From Capitella teleta (Eukaryota; Annelida; Polychaeta; Capitellidae), in NCBI GenBank assembly GCA_000328365.1, contig KB308935.1, positions 46,776 through 110,775 on the forward strand: DNA of 64,000 nucleotides, read 5' to 3'. The translations under genes and the position numbers were made by a program. A model generated the notes under the pieces. That model did not search any database. It was not told the origin of the DNA and saw nothing but the letters and a program-made list of their open reading frames with translations. Shown in pieces: positions 1-11,970 of this stretch (position 1 is the stretch's first letter; each line of letters starts with the position of its first letter).

Positions 1-423
1 GTAGCTGCAGTACAGTGGGAGATAGGGATTTATGTTTGAGTAGATATTTGATGCTGGAAAGGTGTGCACTGGTTGTAGGTGACTTGAGAGGGGTGTATAT
101 GTGCCTAGGGCATGGAAAGAATTGTATTGATGCTAATTTTGGATTGATTGAATCATGTAATATACATGAAATTCCATGTCCGTAGCTGCAGTACAGTGGG
201 AGATATGGATTTATGTTTGAGTACAAATTTGATGCTGGAAAGGTGTGCACTGGTTGTAGGTGACTTGAGAGGGGTGTATATGTGCCTAGGGCATGGAAAG
301 AATTGTATTGATGCTAATTTTGGATTGATTGAATCATGTAATATACATGAAATTCCATGTCCGTAGCTGCAGTACAGTGGGACATAGAGATTTATGTTTG
401 AGTAGATATTTTGTGCTGGAAAG
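1..423. repeat. Tandem repeat, 181-bp period, 2.3 copies
   Basis: Unit 1 starts at 1, unit 2 at 182 and a partial unit 3 at 363, each beginning GTAGCTGCAGTACAGTGGGA. Units 1 and 2 are almost identical, and unit 3 diverges after about 60 bp. The array is cut by the window edge, so its true length is unknown. The 72-codon open frame across units 1 and 2 is only the repeat read through. It looks like satellite or local tandem-duplication DNA. Confidence 0.9.
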
Positions 424-1170
424 AGTCAGAATTATGTACAAGAACTATACGATTTCTTAATTGTAACAATAACAACCATAATTAATGGCAATAATTACGA
501 TTATGCACCTGTCACAGGTTCCCCATCTAAACGATGGAAACATCGGAAGACGTTTAGTGTTGAAAATCTAGTGTAAGTGAAAGTACAGAATGGGAATTCC
601 CCTTAGTCACGTGACACATGGAGACATTGAAAGATGTTAAGTGTTTTCCAGAATAGCCTCACGCGTGTCGTTTCACTTTCGATTTTCTAATCAAGATTCT
701 TGGTAATACGAATGTTTTCTCTCTATGTCACAAATATTTGGTATATTATTTGCCTAACTCTTTGAGTTAGCAACCTTATAAACTAGTTTTCCAGCCCAGA
801 ATAGATCGATTCAGAGCCCAACTAACAATGAGTGAGCGATAATAGGGCAAATTTCTTCGTCGGGGCTTCATGATTCATCGCCTTGAAAATTGAATTACTG
901 GTTTTTTTGTCATGATAAATAATCGATATTGAAGTGTACAGATTGTAGTGTCACTCACTCACTTTGTCGACAGAATGACTTGAAACCCTGACTAAAAATA
1001 AAAATTGAATTTGCCTCTCAGAGCGGCGAGAGCCTGTCACCTTCAGTGACCTTGTGTTGCTCGAGTGTGATAAATAACATCATTAATCAATCATTCTAAT
1101 AAAGGGAGGTACTGAGCATTTCCTGTAATTAATTCAGCTGAATCAGAAGAGGGTCGGTCCTTGGTATGGC
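424..1170. other. Non-coding stretch, nothing recognised
   Basis: AT-rich sequence with no open frame of note, no splice-bounded exon that I could extend and no internal repeat. Confidence 0.5.
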
Positions 1171-1299
1171 AACCCAGCTGACACCAACTGAGCTAATAGA
1201 TGTCTAAAAGAGGTGGACTCGACTTGGCTAAAAGACAGCTAGAACTCAGGTCCAAACGCAATGAAAAAAGTTGTGTAAACTTCCACTGCTTTTAGACGT
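1171..1299. repeat. Foldback (MITE-like) repeat, copy A
   Basis: This about 130-bp segment recurs at 19933-20063 with roughly 85-90% identity by eye. Both copies contain an inverted pair, GTCTAAAAG near the start and CTTTTAGAC at the end, each followed or preceded by a GTGGA/TCCAC match, so the single strand can fold back. The copia LTR begins exactly where this copy ends. It is probably a non-autonomous DNA element; no coding sequence is present. Confidence 0.65.
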
Positions 1300-1503
1300 T
1301 ATTGAATTATGAAAAATGGACAGAACAACTTCTTCATGAACTTTCCTTTAATGACGGACCATATCAACAAGGCTTGTTCAAGGGATACACATAAATCACG
1401 TGATAATAATTCTTGTTTGCAACTCAGAAAATCATAGCGCATCACCGGCTCACTTGGCGGTAAAAGGTAAATCATAACGCACTTGTTAGGTGAATACTCA
1501 ATA
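1300..1503 (-). repeat. Copia 3' LTR
   Basis: This matches 4347-4539 along its length. Both copies begin TATTGA and end TCAATA on the plus strand, a 6-bp inverted terminus. It carries TCATAGCGCA (1432) and TCATAACGCA (1472), motifs also found near several host start codons in this window. Confidence 0.88.
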
Positions 1504-4346
1504 CACCCCCTCAAACAAAATATTCACGAAGTACAATCAGTACATGCAAAGTCATGCATAGATACAAAAACACACACACAAAATATATAAAAATACAAAA
1601 AAAAAGAGCTGATACTAGCTCAACATCCAAACAGAACTTGGCTAAACTTAGCAAAAAGCTGACGCCCCACAAATTTTGTGAGACAATCTGCAACCATTTG
1701 TTTTGAAGGTAAGTATCTCAACTTAACACTCCCTTCAGCCACACATTGCCTGATAAAATGCACTTTGATATCATTGTGTTTGGACTTCTCACTAACCTGC
1801 ACTTTGCTAGCTAACATCATGGCCCCTTGATTATCACACATCAAACCAACATCAGGCAGAGATTTCAAATCAAAAACATCATGCAACAGCTGCCTCAAGT
1901 ACATTCCTTCCTGTACTGCATTTGACATTGATACATATTCAGCCTCACAACTAGAGAGGGCCACTGGGCTTTGCTTCCTTGATTTCCATGTAAGCATGCC
2001 AGTGCCTGATTCACTCAATGAAAAGCAATAACCTGTGGTGCTTTTCCTATCAGGTGCCTCTCCCCAATTTGCATCACAAAAACCTGTAAGATTGAAGGGG
2101 GATTTCCTGAAGAACAATTTCTGAGTCTTTGTCCCTTGAATGTACCAAAGGACACGTTTGACAATAATCCACCTTTTCTGAGTAACAGGTACATTGAGAA
2201 ATTGTGAAAGCTTCGAGACAATCCAACATAAATCTGGCCTGGTACAAATTGCAGCATATATCAATCAGGCTGCCAATGACACTCCTGTAAATATCTGAGG
2301 ATACATTGGACAATTCATCATCATCAGAATGATCAAAAACTTGTTTCTCCATACATGGTGTATCAGCTGGTTTACAATCTTACATACCATGAGCATTCAA
2401 CAAGTTCTCCAAATATTTGGTCTGACTAAGTGCAATGTAATCCTCACCTCTCTCAAAATGAATTCCAAGGAACCAATTCAGATCCCCAAGATCTGTCATT
2501 TCGAACTTGACATGCAACATGTTCTTGACCTGACAAAGCAACTGATCATCATTACATGCAATAATTAAGTCATTGACAAAAACAGCAATGCGCACAATGT
2601 TATCACCAACATTAAGCATGAAGAGGCAGTAATCAACTGATGAACACACAAAACCTTGATCAATCAAATGATCATCCAACATTTTGTTCCACAATCGCCC
2701 ACTTTGTTTTAACCCATAGAGCGATTTTTTCAGATGACAGTAGAGTTTTTCACCACTCTCACTCATAAACTCATAACCCTCAGGTTGAACGAGATACACA
2801 TCGGCGTCAATGCTTGCGTTGAGGTTTGCCGATTTTACATCCATTTGGCACAATGCCCGATCCTCATTCACAGCAGCCTGAATTAGGGCGCGCACAGAAG
2901 TCATTCTCACCGTTGACAAGAAAGTTTCTTCATAGACAATTCCTTCAATTTGCCTGTACCCCTGCGCGACGAGACGGGCCTTGAATTTTGTGACTTCTCC
3001 ATCCTTGTTCACTTTGTGAGCGAATACCCAGCGACTCCCAATGGCCGTGCGGCCCACGGGGAGTGTTGACAATTTCCAGGTGTCATTGTCCATGAGCGAG
3101 TCGTATTCTGCGTCAGCGGCGTCCTTCAATTCCTTTGCGTTTTCACCAGCCATGGCCTCGCGGTAAGTTGATGGCACACTGAGGTTAGTGCACCGGTATG
3201 CATAATGGTGCACATAGGAGAATTCATCAGCGAATCTCTTAGGGGAATGCCCGCTGAGTCCTCATAGCAGTCCTTGTCGACCTCAGGTTGACTGTTGTCT
3301 TCAGCACCTGTTTCACAATCTTGGTCTTGGGTTTCTTTGATGGGTACATATGTGGGTTTCACTTTCCCAAATTCTTTCTCATTGAAGCTGACGTCTCTGC
3401 GAATCTTCTTTTGCTTCTGGTCAAAGACCCGATATCCTCGCCCACCATGCTGTTCCTGGTAACCAAGGAAAAGCAGTCTTTGAGTTTTGCGCTCCATCTT
3501 CTTTCGCTCTCCTTCGGGTATGAGAGCGTATGCAGTGCATCCAAACACTTTCAGTTTTCCAACATCTTGTTTTCGACCATGCCAGGCTTCGTAAGGTGTC
3601 TTTCCAGTGCTCATTGTCATGGTCCTGTTTTTCACAAAAGCTGCCGTTTTAACTGCTTCTCCCCAGAACTGAAGAGACAGATTGGCATGAAACATCATAG
3701 CTCGGGCTGATTCAGCCAGTGTTCTATTCATCCTCTCAGCCAAGCCGTTTTGCTCATGAGCATGAGGCCCGCACACCTAATGGATAATTCCCTTCTCCCG
3801 AAGGAAATCCCGGAACTTGTTTGACGTGTATTCGCCACCACAGTCGGTTTTCAAGGTTTTAATCTTCAGGCCAGTAGATGTAGTCGCTTGTGCTTCAAAT
3901 TTCTTGAACTTCTCAAACACTTCGGACTTGGCAGTACACATTGACACTGCGAGTATATTCATCAATAAAAGTCACAAAGTATGACGCACCTCCGAGGCTC
4001 TTGATATGCATGGGTCCGCATACGTCACTGTGGATGACGTCCAGTTTCTGTTGGGCAGTGTGTTGTTATCACCTCCTTTACTTGCAGAATAGGCCTCCTT
4101 TGTGGTCGATAGGTCCAACTCGTATATCTTGTTCACTCTGGTTCCAGAGTGCCAAGAAGCACCAGAATCTATAATTCATTTTACGCTTTTCGGGTTCGGT
4201 AGCTGGAGTTTCATCGAGTACTTCCACTGCCACCAATCTAGGGAGCCCTCGAGCCGAGGTACCTCGATCTTTTCGTCCTCGCTGGCTGCCATGATTATTC
4301 CAATGATGACTTGCACAGTTTATGAAGCGATCCTGGGCCCAGAACC

Positions 4347-4539
4347 TATTGAATTATGGAAAATGGACAGAATAACTTCTTCATGAACTTTCCTTTAATG
4401 GCGGACCAAATCAACAAGGAATACACATAAATCACGTGATAATAATTCTTGTTTGCAACTCAGAAAATCATAGCGCATCACCGGCTCAATTGGCGGTAAA
4501 AGGTAAATCATAACACACTTGTAAGGTGAATACTCAATA
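4347..4539 (-). repeat. Copia 5' LTR
   Basis: This is the upstream LTR relative to the minus-strand element and the partner of 1300-1503. It should hold the element's promoter; the TCATAGCGCA motif is present at 4468. Confidence 0.88.
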
Positions 4540-5838
4540 GCGACTATTGTCACAATGATTCTTCTGACTGCCAATCGCAACAATAGTCATTTCCGAAGAT
4601 ACCGGAAGTTAGTCGGCACTTTCCGGTACTTTCCGTGACAAATATCCAGCGACGGCTATGCTCGGAGATGTGACCTAATTTAGGCTTCCACTTTCAGCCA
4701 TGTGGTTGTTTATTTTTAGCCTCAGCTTTGTTTTGAACCTGCCGACCTCTGTTTACATGCCGTCTGCAATCGTTGCTATTTTAGCCTGATGTAGGTATTA
4801 TTTCATGGATGATACATTGATTATATGTGGTAATACGCTGAATTACTACACATTGCAGTTGACCATGGCTTCTGCAGACGTTTTTCTAACAAATTTTGTA
4901 TTAATGTTTTATCCAGAGATACTCTATAGCATGGATTGATTGCTCACATTGGTATAATGTTGCCGAAGTTCGTTATGATAGCGACGAGATTCAAAGCGAC
5001 TAAATACTTCCGGTTATCAATAATCACGGCTTGAAGTATAGGTCGAGATCGAGAGCAACATCAAATTGACAGATTTTTAGCAGCAAAGTGGGAATTATCA
5101 GTGGCATGAATCTAAAACCTTTAGATAAAGTCACTTATGATTTTTTTGATTTTTTGATCTTAAGAATCAGCTTTCCTCTGCAGTATTAATTGATGCATTG
5201 AAGATAATTTTAAAACAACAAAATTTAATAGCGATTTCAAGAGAACAGCAAACTCTGATTGATATATGCAATCGAGATTAATTTTTTTATAGATTACTAC
5301 ATTTAATTGAAATGCTTTAATTAAAAATTATAGTATGACACTCCATGTCATTTGCATCCTATATATTAATAATATATAATATATATTAATAATTATATAT
5401 AGTCATGCTGCAGCTGTTTCTATCATCAATCCTTTCAATTTAAATTCAATTCTCTGAGCTTTGTGGACACTATTCGCCTTCGGAAAGCAAAGCAAGTAAT
5501 TGTCATTTAAATGATTTGATGTGAGGGCCTTTTAAAATTCTCTAAAGCAATTCAATGTAAAATCTCATGAATACCAGTCATTCATGAATAGGCTTACAAT
5601 GTTAAATAGAAGAATCACAAGAGCATATGGATTGTGAACAAAGTAAAAATATAAGGAACTCCAGTGTAATATGTTGCATCTCACTCATAAATATTTATTT
5701 CACCATGAGTATTTCAATATAATAATACAGCTAAAAAATAAACTATGAAAAATACTCATGAAAGGGAAGAGGCCTGAGAACAAAATTTCAGATAAAAACA
5801 GTCTTTAAAATAAATAAAATCTACAGTTAATGCCCTTC
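4540..5838. other. Non-coding stretch, AT-rich
   Basis: No gene recognised. It includes a simple AT-rich tract near 5360-5400. A 9-bp stem (GACTATTGT / ACAATAGTC) lies just outside the copia 5' LTR at about 4542-4588; its meaning is unclear. Confidence 0.45.
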
Positions 5839-5890
5839 AAAAAAAAAAAATAATAATAATAAAATAATAATAATAATAATAATAATAAAT
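5839..5890. repeat. Poly-A then (AAT)n microsatellite
   Basis: A run of A followed by about 12 AAT units with one slip. Confidence 0.9.
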
Positions 5891-5922
5891 AGAATGGAAA
5901 AATAAAAATAGGTAAGTAAAAA

Positions 5923-6172
5923 AATGATTTCCTCCTCTTCATTGGACTGGATGGCGTTGAGACACTGTATTGTTTCTTCTTTTGGCACCCAGTGAGGGAT
6001 TTTTCTGGATATGTCTTCTAGGTAACTGCAATTGGACAAGATTTCACATTTCATTTCGCATCAAAATCCATAATTATTACCTGAGGCAATTAAATAATGA
6101 TATATGGTATGCTACATCGTAATGGAGTGGTCGATCAGTCCAAGGAGAATTACTAAGCATCTCATGATCTGT
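5923..6172 (-). other. Possible coding exons of an unidentified minus-strand gene
   Basis: Two minus-strand stretches look exon-like. One at about 5923-6024 follows a CAATTGCAG acceptor and encodes a charged peptide (YLEDISRKIPHWVPKEET, then an acidic end). Another at about 6105-6172 follows TTTCACAG and encodes DHEMLSNSPWTDRPL. I could not join them in phase, and the first frame runs into the (AAT)n tract. They could be 3' exons of the gene at 7.1-10.5 kb, a separate gene, or chance. Confidence 0.22.
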
Positions 6173-7118
6173 GAAAGAATATGTTATGAGGAAGCTCATC
6201 AAATATATCGCTTTGAATTCATACTCACCAGTACTCACAAGGTTCGCAAAATTAATATTATAATTATTTTATTTCAATCCACGAGCAAATACTCCTATAA
6301 GGCAAGTATTCTATGTCTTATTAACCACTATATGAATCCCTGAAAATATAATACTTTTTCTTTTGGGCCTCATGCACGAATAATATATAATTTCACTGTT
6401 GTTTTTTCCCTTGAAAATAGTACACAAGATTGAGGTGTTAAAATTTTGTGTTGTGTAGGAAAGAGTGTGATAACCTCATTAATCTATTTGTTTAGTTGAT
6501 AAAATATGATTAAATATTATTCGATCATCAATTTATGATGGGTAAATCCTAGATTTACCTATATATCAATAGCCTTTGTTTGTCTGTTTGTCCGCACTTT
6601 ACTTTCTTCGCAAGTTTGTTGGTGTTTGGACACTTAGAGCTTTGAAATTTCGTCACAATTAGATGAAGGTCAAGGTCACACGAGCCAATTAAGTGAAAAT
6701 CTAGTCATGCTCATAACTACTTGAATACAGCTCGGTTTTCAATAAAGTTTTCACAATTCAATGCACATTAACAATGTGCACAAATTTTGTATTTAAACCT
6801 AGTGTGTAAGATCATTAATTACAGAGATGACTTAATCACTCATTAATTAGCACTTAATTATTAAAGACATGATGAACAAGACTAATTTATTTCTATTTCC
6901 ATTTATTCGACATCAATGAATAAATTGCAAATACAATTCACTTCTGCCTCTTTGTGACATTCCTTAATCAGTTCCTGAAGAATTAATTAATTCGATGTTC
7001 TGTGACCGCGCCAGCAAATGTTTCCAAAACAGAATCTGAAAAATTGTTTGCAGGAACACAGTATTTGCAACAAGTTTGATTCAAACTATGTTTATCAACT
7101 GTGAGTACCCGGCAGGTG
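6173..7118. other. Non-coding stretch, possible dispersed repeat
   Basis: No gene recognised. The part at about 6550-6690 contains TTTGTCTGTTTGTCCG followed by GAAGGTCAAGGTCAC (6665-6679). From general knowledge this wording recurs in interspersed repeats of marine invertebrates; I cannot check that here. Confidence 0.35.
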
Positions 7119-10100
7119 TTAAGAGGTGCCTCTGAAGGCTGTTTTGGCTCCCCTCTTTTCATCCATATTCAGATTCTCCTCAAGGTCTTTAGACAAATGA
7201 AACAAGAATAAAACAGTCAGCACAATCTGAAAATCAAGATCACTAATTAACAGCTTAGTGAGCCTTAGTGTTTAGTATATTTTGAGGTTAAAATAGAATG
7301 TTTGAGTACATAATTATAGACACCTATTCATAATGTTTTTGACCATTTCACGGGGGTCCCTGCCACCAAGCGCTTGGCACGTCCTGATCTGAAGAAAGGA
7401 TGAATGAAAATCATTTTAAGGAGAGTTTAATTTAAGCCGCTGCTAGACGCCGATCACGATGCTGAGCCGATATCTCTGATTGGTAGAGCGGCATAAGCAG
7501 CTAGCCAGTCACTTTTACTTCAGCCAGCCAATTCTGGCCAATTACAATCTGGTTCGGGGTCTAATGCTCAGTGTACTGGTATCTCCAAAACTAATTCAGT
7601 CGTGGTATGGTTTCTTGGAATGTTTCAAGCAACACCAAACACACAAAGTTGCTATATATATTGATATATTCCTATTATTCCATCTGGACACAGAAGAGTG
7701 ACAAATGCCCAATGACTTCCAGAGCATTGGGTGATGTCTTCATATAAACATATATTGACCTTATTCTCATCATTGTAAAAAATATGCTGTTATAGTGAGA
7801 ACTGTAAAACTCATGATCTGACAAAGGTGTATGATGGCCGGTGTACTGTGGCTACAAATTGTATGAAGCACATCACAACTCACGAATAATGCGAGTCAGT
7901 GTCACTCGGTTGCATGTTTTCCAGGAATTTTGAGCAGTGCGTCTCGAGAGGAGGGAGGGAGTTTTCTCAGCTACTTGATCGTTCTGTCAAAACAGTCAAC
8001 CAGCTGTCAACCAGCATTTAAATTTAAATTAAATTACATTGGCACAAAAATGCCAGTCTATTCGTTTTCATGCCAGCAATAATTGCTCGTGTAAAACTGA
8101 TTCGCGCGAGCGAAAAGTTGCTCGGCTAAGATATTCTCTTATTTACTTTGTGAGAGCAAAGATACTCCCATTAGGGTGGATACGTGACTTATGTACTCTG
8201 GATGAGAGAATCACATTGATTGATGTTAATACATGTAATTGCACATTAGTAAATGAGAGTGACTTACCATGAAGTGTATTCGATCCTGGGCCGTCAAAGT
8301 CAAAAGGAGTTTATTGGCACCAAAAAATTAATAAGTAGGTACAAATTTGATCATTTTTACAGATAATTAAATATAAATTGGCCAAAAAGGGCGGACCCCA
8401 GATGGAGTATGGGCCCTCATGTATATACTATTACAGTTGTAATTCACTTAATGTGGTTATAAATAAGAATGCCAAACAAATCAAATTATAATATAGAAAA
8501 GAAGAATGGATGATAAAAAAAACCCAGAAAGAGATGGGAGGAGAAGGAAGAGAGAGAGAGAGATGGGAGGTAGGAGAGGAAAATAGAAGGTTAGAAGTCA
8601 GGACTCAATATTAGAAAGGAATTTACGTTTTTTTTTTTAATTCTGGAAATGGATGCGTCGTCGGGAAGTATTAAAATTTTGTTTCTAAAGGCTGAGTTCC
8701 AAATTTTAGGGCCATTGTACCGAATCAAATGTAATGAGCATGTCAAGCGCAACCTGGGCAGCGAATACCAAGTGCTCTGTCTGGTGGCAACGTTGTGTTG
8801 ACCATCGTTTTTTGTGAAAAAATCCTGAAAAGGAGACAGGAGACAATTGCTATGGTGTTTGTAGAGGATCATCAGTGTTTGTAATTGGTAGATTTGGTTA
8901 AGTTTGAGAATTGAATGCTGGGAAAATAACACATTGTCCATTGTGCGCGGAGGCATTTGATGAGATTGAATGTTCAATGGGGCTATTTAAATTGATAATT
9001 TACTTAGATGTAACCTTTGAAGATTTGGGTAGTTCACTTCCAGGTCACCATATTTAATCCCATAAGGAACTTTCCTTTCAATTGAGATCGGATTGTCTTC
9101 GAATCCCATAACCTTGGCTCGCTTCCGTGTGGATCTCTGGAGAAAACGCGTTCAACAAGACTATCACAACAAAAATATTTCGCAACTCACCTTGGATCTC
9201 ATCTCTCTTTTTGCCGGTTCTTTAACTCAATGAAGGAATAATTTTGGCATCAAGCTCAAAGTTAATAAATAAACTCTCTGTGTGCAAGTAGCTCTACAAA
9301 TATATATAAGCATGATAAAATAGTCCATAAATAGTTCACATTCAAAAAAAGGTTTTCATAGTATGATTTGTTGTCCGACTCCTTCAAAAATGCCGCTAAA
9401 GAACCTGAATATTCTCTTGCATTGATGACATTGCATCTTCCCCAAGTGGTATCCAAACGAGCCTCAAAGGCTGAAGTGGACAATTGAAAAGAAATGCAGA
9501 CATGCTCATCAATCTCACTTTGATCTGAAGGAAACACAAGACGAATGTCCTTCAACCAGGGTTTCTCCAAAATAATAATTAAACTTGGCTGACAGAATCA
9601 GTCATACTGACCGACAAAACTCGCCTGTCACGGTTATGACAGGAGTGGAAGCTCAACTCATGAGTTGACAAATTGGAGTTAATTACATAGTTGCAATCTC
9701 ATTTATTGTATAGTATTCACATACAAGTATAGTTACATAGTATGCATACATAATAAACAGCTAAACAACAAAACAAACGTAATACAAGTAAGAATCGAGG
9801 TAAACAAACCTTTCTTGATCATTGGGGAATCAACTTTGACCACATGGAGATAATTTGCTTTCGCCGATGCAGCTGACCGGTGCAGCCTTCCTCCCACGTT
9901 TTGAGGACTGGCAGCAGACCAAGGCTCGCTGTATCAGTCTGTTATGCGGCATGGCCTGCAAATGCTAGCGAATAGAGATGCGGCCAGAGAAGGGGGTGCA
10001 CAAGGTCTTTGGTGGGCAGACGTTGCTTTTAATCTGGCACTTACTGACTTGAAGAAGAGGATGAATCCATGTGTGACCTGAAATAAGAACAAAATATATA

Positions 10101-10467
10101 AAATTTTAAGGATATACTAAAGCCACACCTTTTGAAAGAGGGATTTCTTCCTCTTAACAGCTTTTGCAGTGCCTGTCTTCCTTTTTCTGGGTTTTCTGGG
10201 CGTCCTGTCACCTGCCCAAGTGTATAATTTTCGCTTCCCAACATTTCTTTAAAGCAGCCATTGCAAATGAAATTCCTGGGGACCAAATCTACTTCAAAAA
10301 CTTTCCTCCGGGTGTATGGAGAGGCAACATTAGCCAAATGATGCCTGAAAATTGATAGCAGCATAATTCATTTAAGAGGGAGTTGAACTCCTCCCTCGTC
10401 CACCCATTAGTGATAAATCCGCTGCTATGTCACAGGCGGATAAGATGCTGATTCGTTGATGTTCGAT
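7119..10467 (-). CDS. Unidentified multi-exon protein (5' end missing)
   Basis: I do not recognise this protein. Seven minus-strand exons join in phase with GT-AG borders: 10434-10467, 10129-10344, 10049-10077, 9405-9524, 9191-9225, 9004-9136 and 7119-7186 (stop TAA at 7119-7121), giving about 211 codons without the first exon or exons. The 216-bp exon has a CNGC motif (possible half zinc site) and a basic stretch ending RNPSFKR. Next comes a Ser-rich link, then an acidic part (QSEIDEHVC), then a strongly basic KREMRSKRSTRKRAKV, and a charged tail. Basic clusters suggest a nuclear protein, but that is inference. The last intron (1.8 kb) holds a LINE tail and a MITE-like repeat. The least certain parts are the 29-bp exon donor, the 34-bp exon and the terminal exon. 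Confidence 0.5.
7437..7573 (+). repeat. MITE-like repeat, copy A (shortened)
   Basis: This matches the reverse complement of 63331-63573 at both ends (for example GCTGAGCCGATATCTCTGAT and CCAATTCTGGC-type ends) but lacks about 80 bp of the middle. A third partial copy of that middle is at 19766-19818. It lies inside the last intron of the unidentified minus-strand gene. The apparent 73-codon frame here is an accident of the repeat. Confidence 0.6.
8283..8977 (-). mobile_element. LINE 3' end (CR1/jockey-like), truncated
   Basis: A 128-codon minus-strand frame (8591-8977) ends with the usual C-terminus of non-LTR reverse transcriptases: RLTCSLHLIRYNGPKIWNSA, followed by an Ile-rich segment and RIKKKNVNSF. 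About 300 bp of 3' UTR-like sequence, GA-rich near 8520-8580, follows down to about 8283. Only the end of ORF2 is present, as expected for 5' truncation. It is inserted in the same orientation as the host gene, in its last intron. Confidence 0.75.
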
Positions 10468-10658
10468 CTATATGGAAAAAAAAAGAATATTAATAATTAC
10501 AATATATCTTTATAGAATATAAATATGCCACATAAATATAAAAGTGTGTACACAATATCAAGTGTGAGCAAGCTGTATTATACATGTCTCTTATATCTAT
10601 CTCATTTTCCCCAGTGAATATTTCCGTGAATTATCGTCTCTCCTGATTGATGGACAAA
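10468..10658. other. Probable shared upstream region
   Basis: Short AT-rich interval between the last minus-strand exon I could place and weak plus-strand exon candidates. No promoter motif recognised. Confidence 0.3.
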
Positions 10659-11305
10659 ATGGCTTCCTATGGATGCAAAATGGTAAATATGATTTGCTAT
10701 AATGATGTTTTGTAACTTTTGCTTTTTCCAGTTGAAGGCATCACTCGACAATCGAAAAAATGAGGTGTGTTTTTGTGTTCAAATGTTGTTTTTGTCATAT
10801 TTCACTCAAAGTATTTCAATGTCGTGTTTGGTATTGATTATTTACTGTATTTTACAAAGGTGGAGTCTGAGAGTGGTTGGTTCATAAAGCTTTTCCTGTT
10901 TACAGTAAAAGCTTCATCTTGGTGTCGGATACTAAATTAAATCCTGATGCCTTCATTTGTTTAATTTCTTTTACCACTGAAAATATTTTAAAGTTCTATC
11001 CTCTACATTGCATCTGATTGTATTTAATGATAAATTATGGGTAATGATAAAGTTATGGGTTAGAGCGTAAAACACATGTTTATTATGAAAACAAGGCCAT
11101 ATCTCAATATCGGAAGAGTCACGTCAGAAATGTCAAAATAATAGCTTTTACTACCTTTATTGCTGTTATTTATGTACATAGTACTACATACTTGTTGTTA
11201 CTTTAGGCTCTCCAGTCGTTCACAAAGCAAAAATTTATGATTGCATTACTTTCCCCCATTTGTTTCAAACAAAGTAGCATAGTTAATTTCACTGATTGTG
11301 CATAA
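10659..11305 (+). CDS. Weak candidate small gene, three exons, 51 residues
   Basis: Three plus-strand exons, 10659-10682, 10732-10764 and 11207-11305 (stop TAA), join in phase 0 with GT-AG borders. The middle exon has a good acceptor (TTTTTCCAG) and reads LKASLDNRKNE. The product is not recognised, is short and has no clear domain, so chance is quite possible. The candidate runs tail-to-tail with the retrocopy beginning at 11319. Confidence 0.2.
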
Positions 11306-11315
11306 CTTGAGAGCA

Positions 11316-11318
<3 letters not shown>

Positions 11319-11348
<30 letters not shown>

Positions 11349-11600
11349 CATTTCATTTTTGTTTGTTTTTGTTCCTTCTGGCTTGAAAAGTTTATTTATC
11401 ACACCTAATTTAATTTAAACTCTTGAAGCATCAAGCATTTAAGCCTCACTTCTGCATATTCTTTTACAGAAAGATCAGGAGCCAGACCACTTTTTGAGGA
11501 TTTATCTTCAGGTAATTTAAACATTATGTTATTAATGATTTTTGAGACCAACAGAAACAATGCATGTAGACAAGCAATGTAATGAACCAAGTGTTATGAT
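11319..11600 (-). pseudogene. Probable 5'-truncated retrocopy with poly-A tail
   Basis: On the minus strand an open frame ending KCLMLQEFKLN (stop at 11405-11407) is followed by an AATAAA signal (11391-11396 on the plus strand as TTTATT), about 40 bp of sequence, and then 30 A residues (T run at 11319-11348). An uninterrupted A tract encoded in the genome just after a polyadenylation signal is the mark of an mRNA copied back by LINE machinery. I do not recognise the parent protein; the readable part includes LPEDKSSKSGLAPDLSVKEY. The 5' limit is a guess, and target-site duplications were not confirmed. Confidence 0.5.
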
Positions 11601-11970
11601 AGGCCAATACAAATTGTTTTAGGCCTCTGAATTCTGAAATGAGGGTTCGGCAGTGCTGTAAGTTATAATAGTACAATCAATCATAAAGGGTAAGCTTAAT
11701 GCCAGGTAAATAGACCTATCAGTAACATACATGTAGCTAGCAACCAGTGATCTACTGATGAAGGAATGTTTTACATTAACCCTAGTACTTATACTGCACA
11801 TCCTATATCAGGCTGATATCTTTTGGGACAAACCTCGTATATGTATGGGCATACATACATACAGTATGAAATAACTCATTACATTAATTTTAATGAAGAA
11901 AACGGAATAAAATAGCCTTCCATAGATAGCACAGATAGCAATTATAAACCATACTGTAAACGCCTGTTGG
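11601..11970. other. Non-coding stretch
   Basis: Nothing recognised before the transposase remnant. Confidence 0.4.

Larger units (their letters stand above)
1300..4539 (-). mobile_element. Ty1/copia LTR retrotransposon, broken
   Basis: A fossil copia (Pseudoviridae-type) element lies on the minus strand between two similar LTRs. In the copia order, the recognisable parts are integrase (about 3.1-4.0 kb), reverse transcriptase (about 2.4-3.2 kb, with copia-type motifs such as ARLVAQGY and CQMDVKSANLNA) and RNase H (about 1.6-2.3 kb, ending near the 3' LTR). A G-rich polypurine tract sits just inside the 3' LTR at about 1506. Less than 400 bp separates the 5' LTR from integrase, so gag and protease are essentially absent and the element, at 3.2 kb, is shorter than a usual copia of about 4.5-5 kb. 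The reading frame is interrupted several times (about three to five breaks). The two LTRs are roughly 95% identical over aligned bases, so it is not very old. I saw no clear target-site duplication. Confidence 0.92.
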
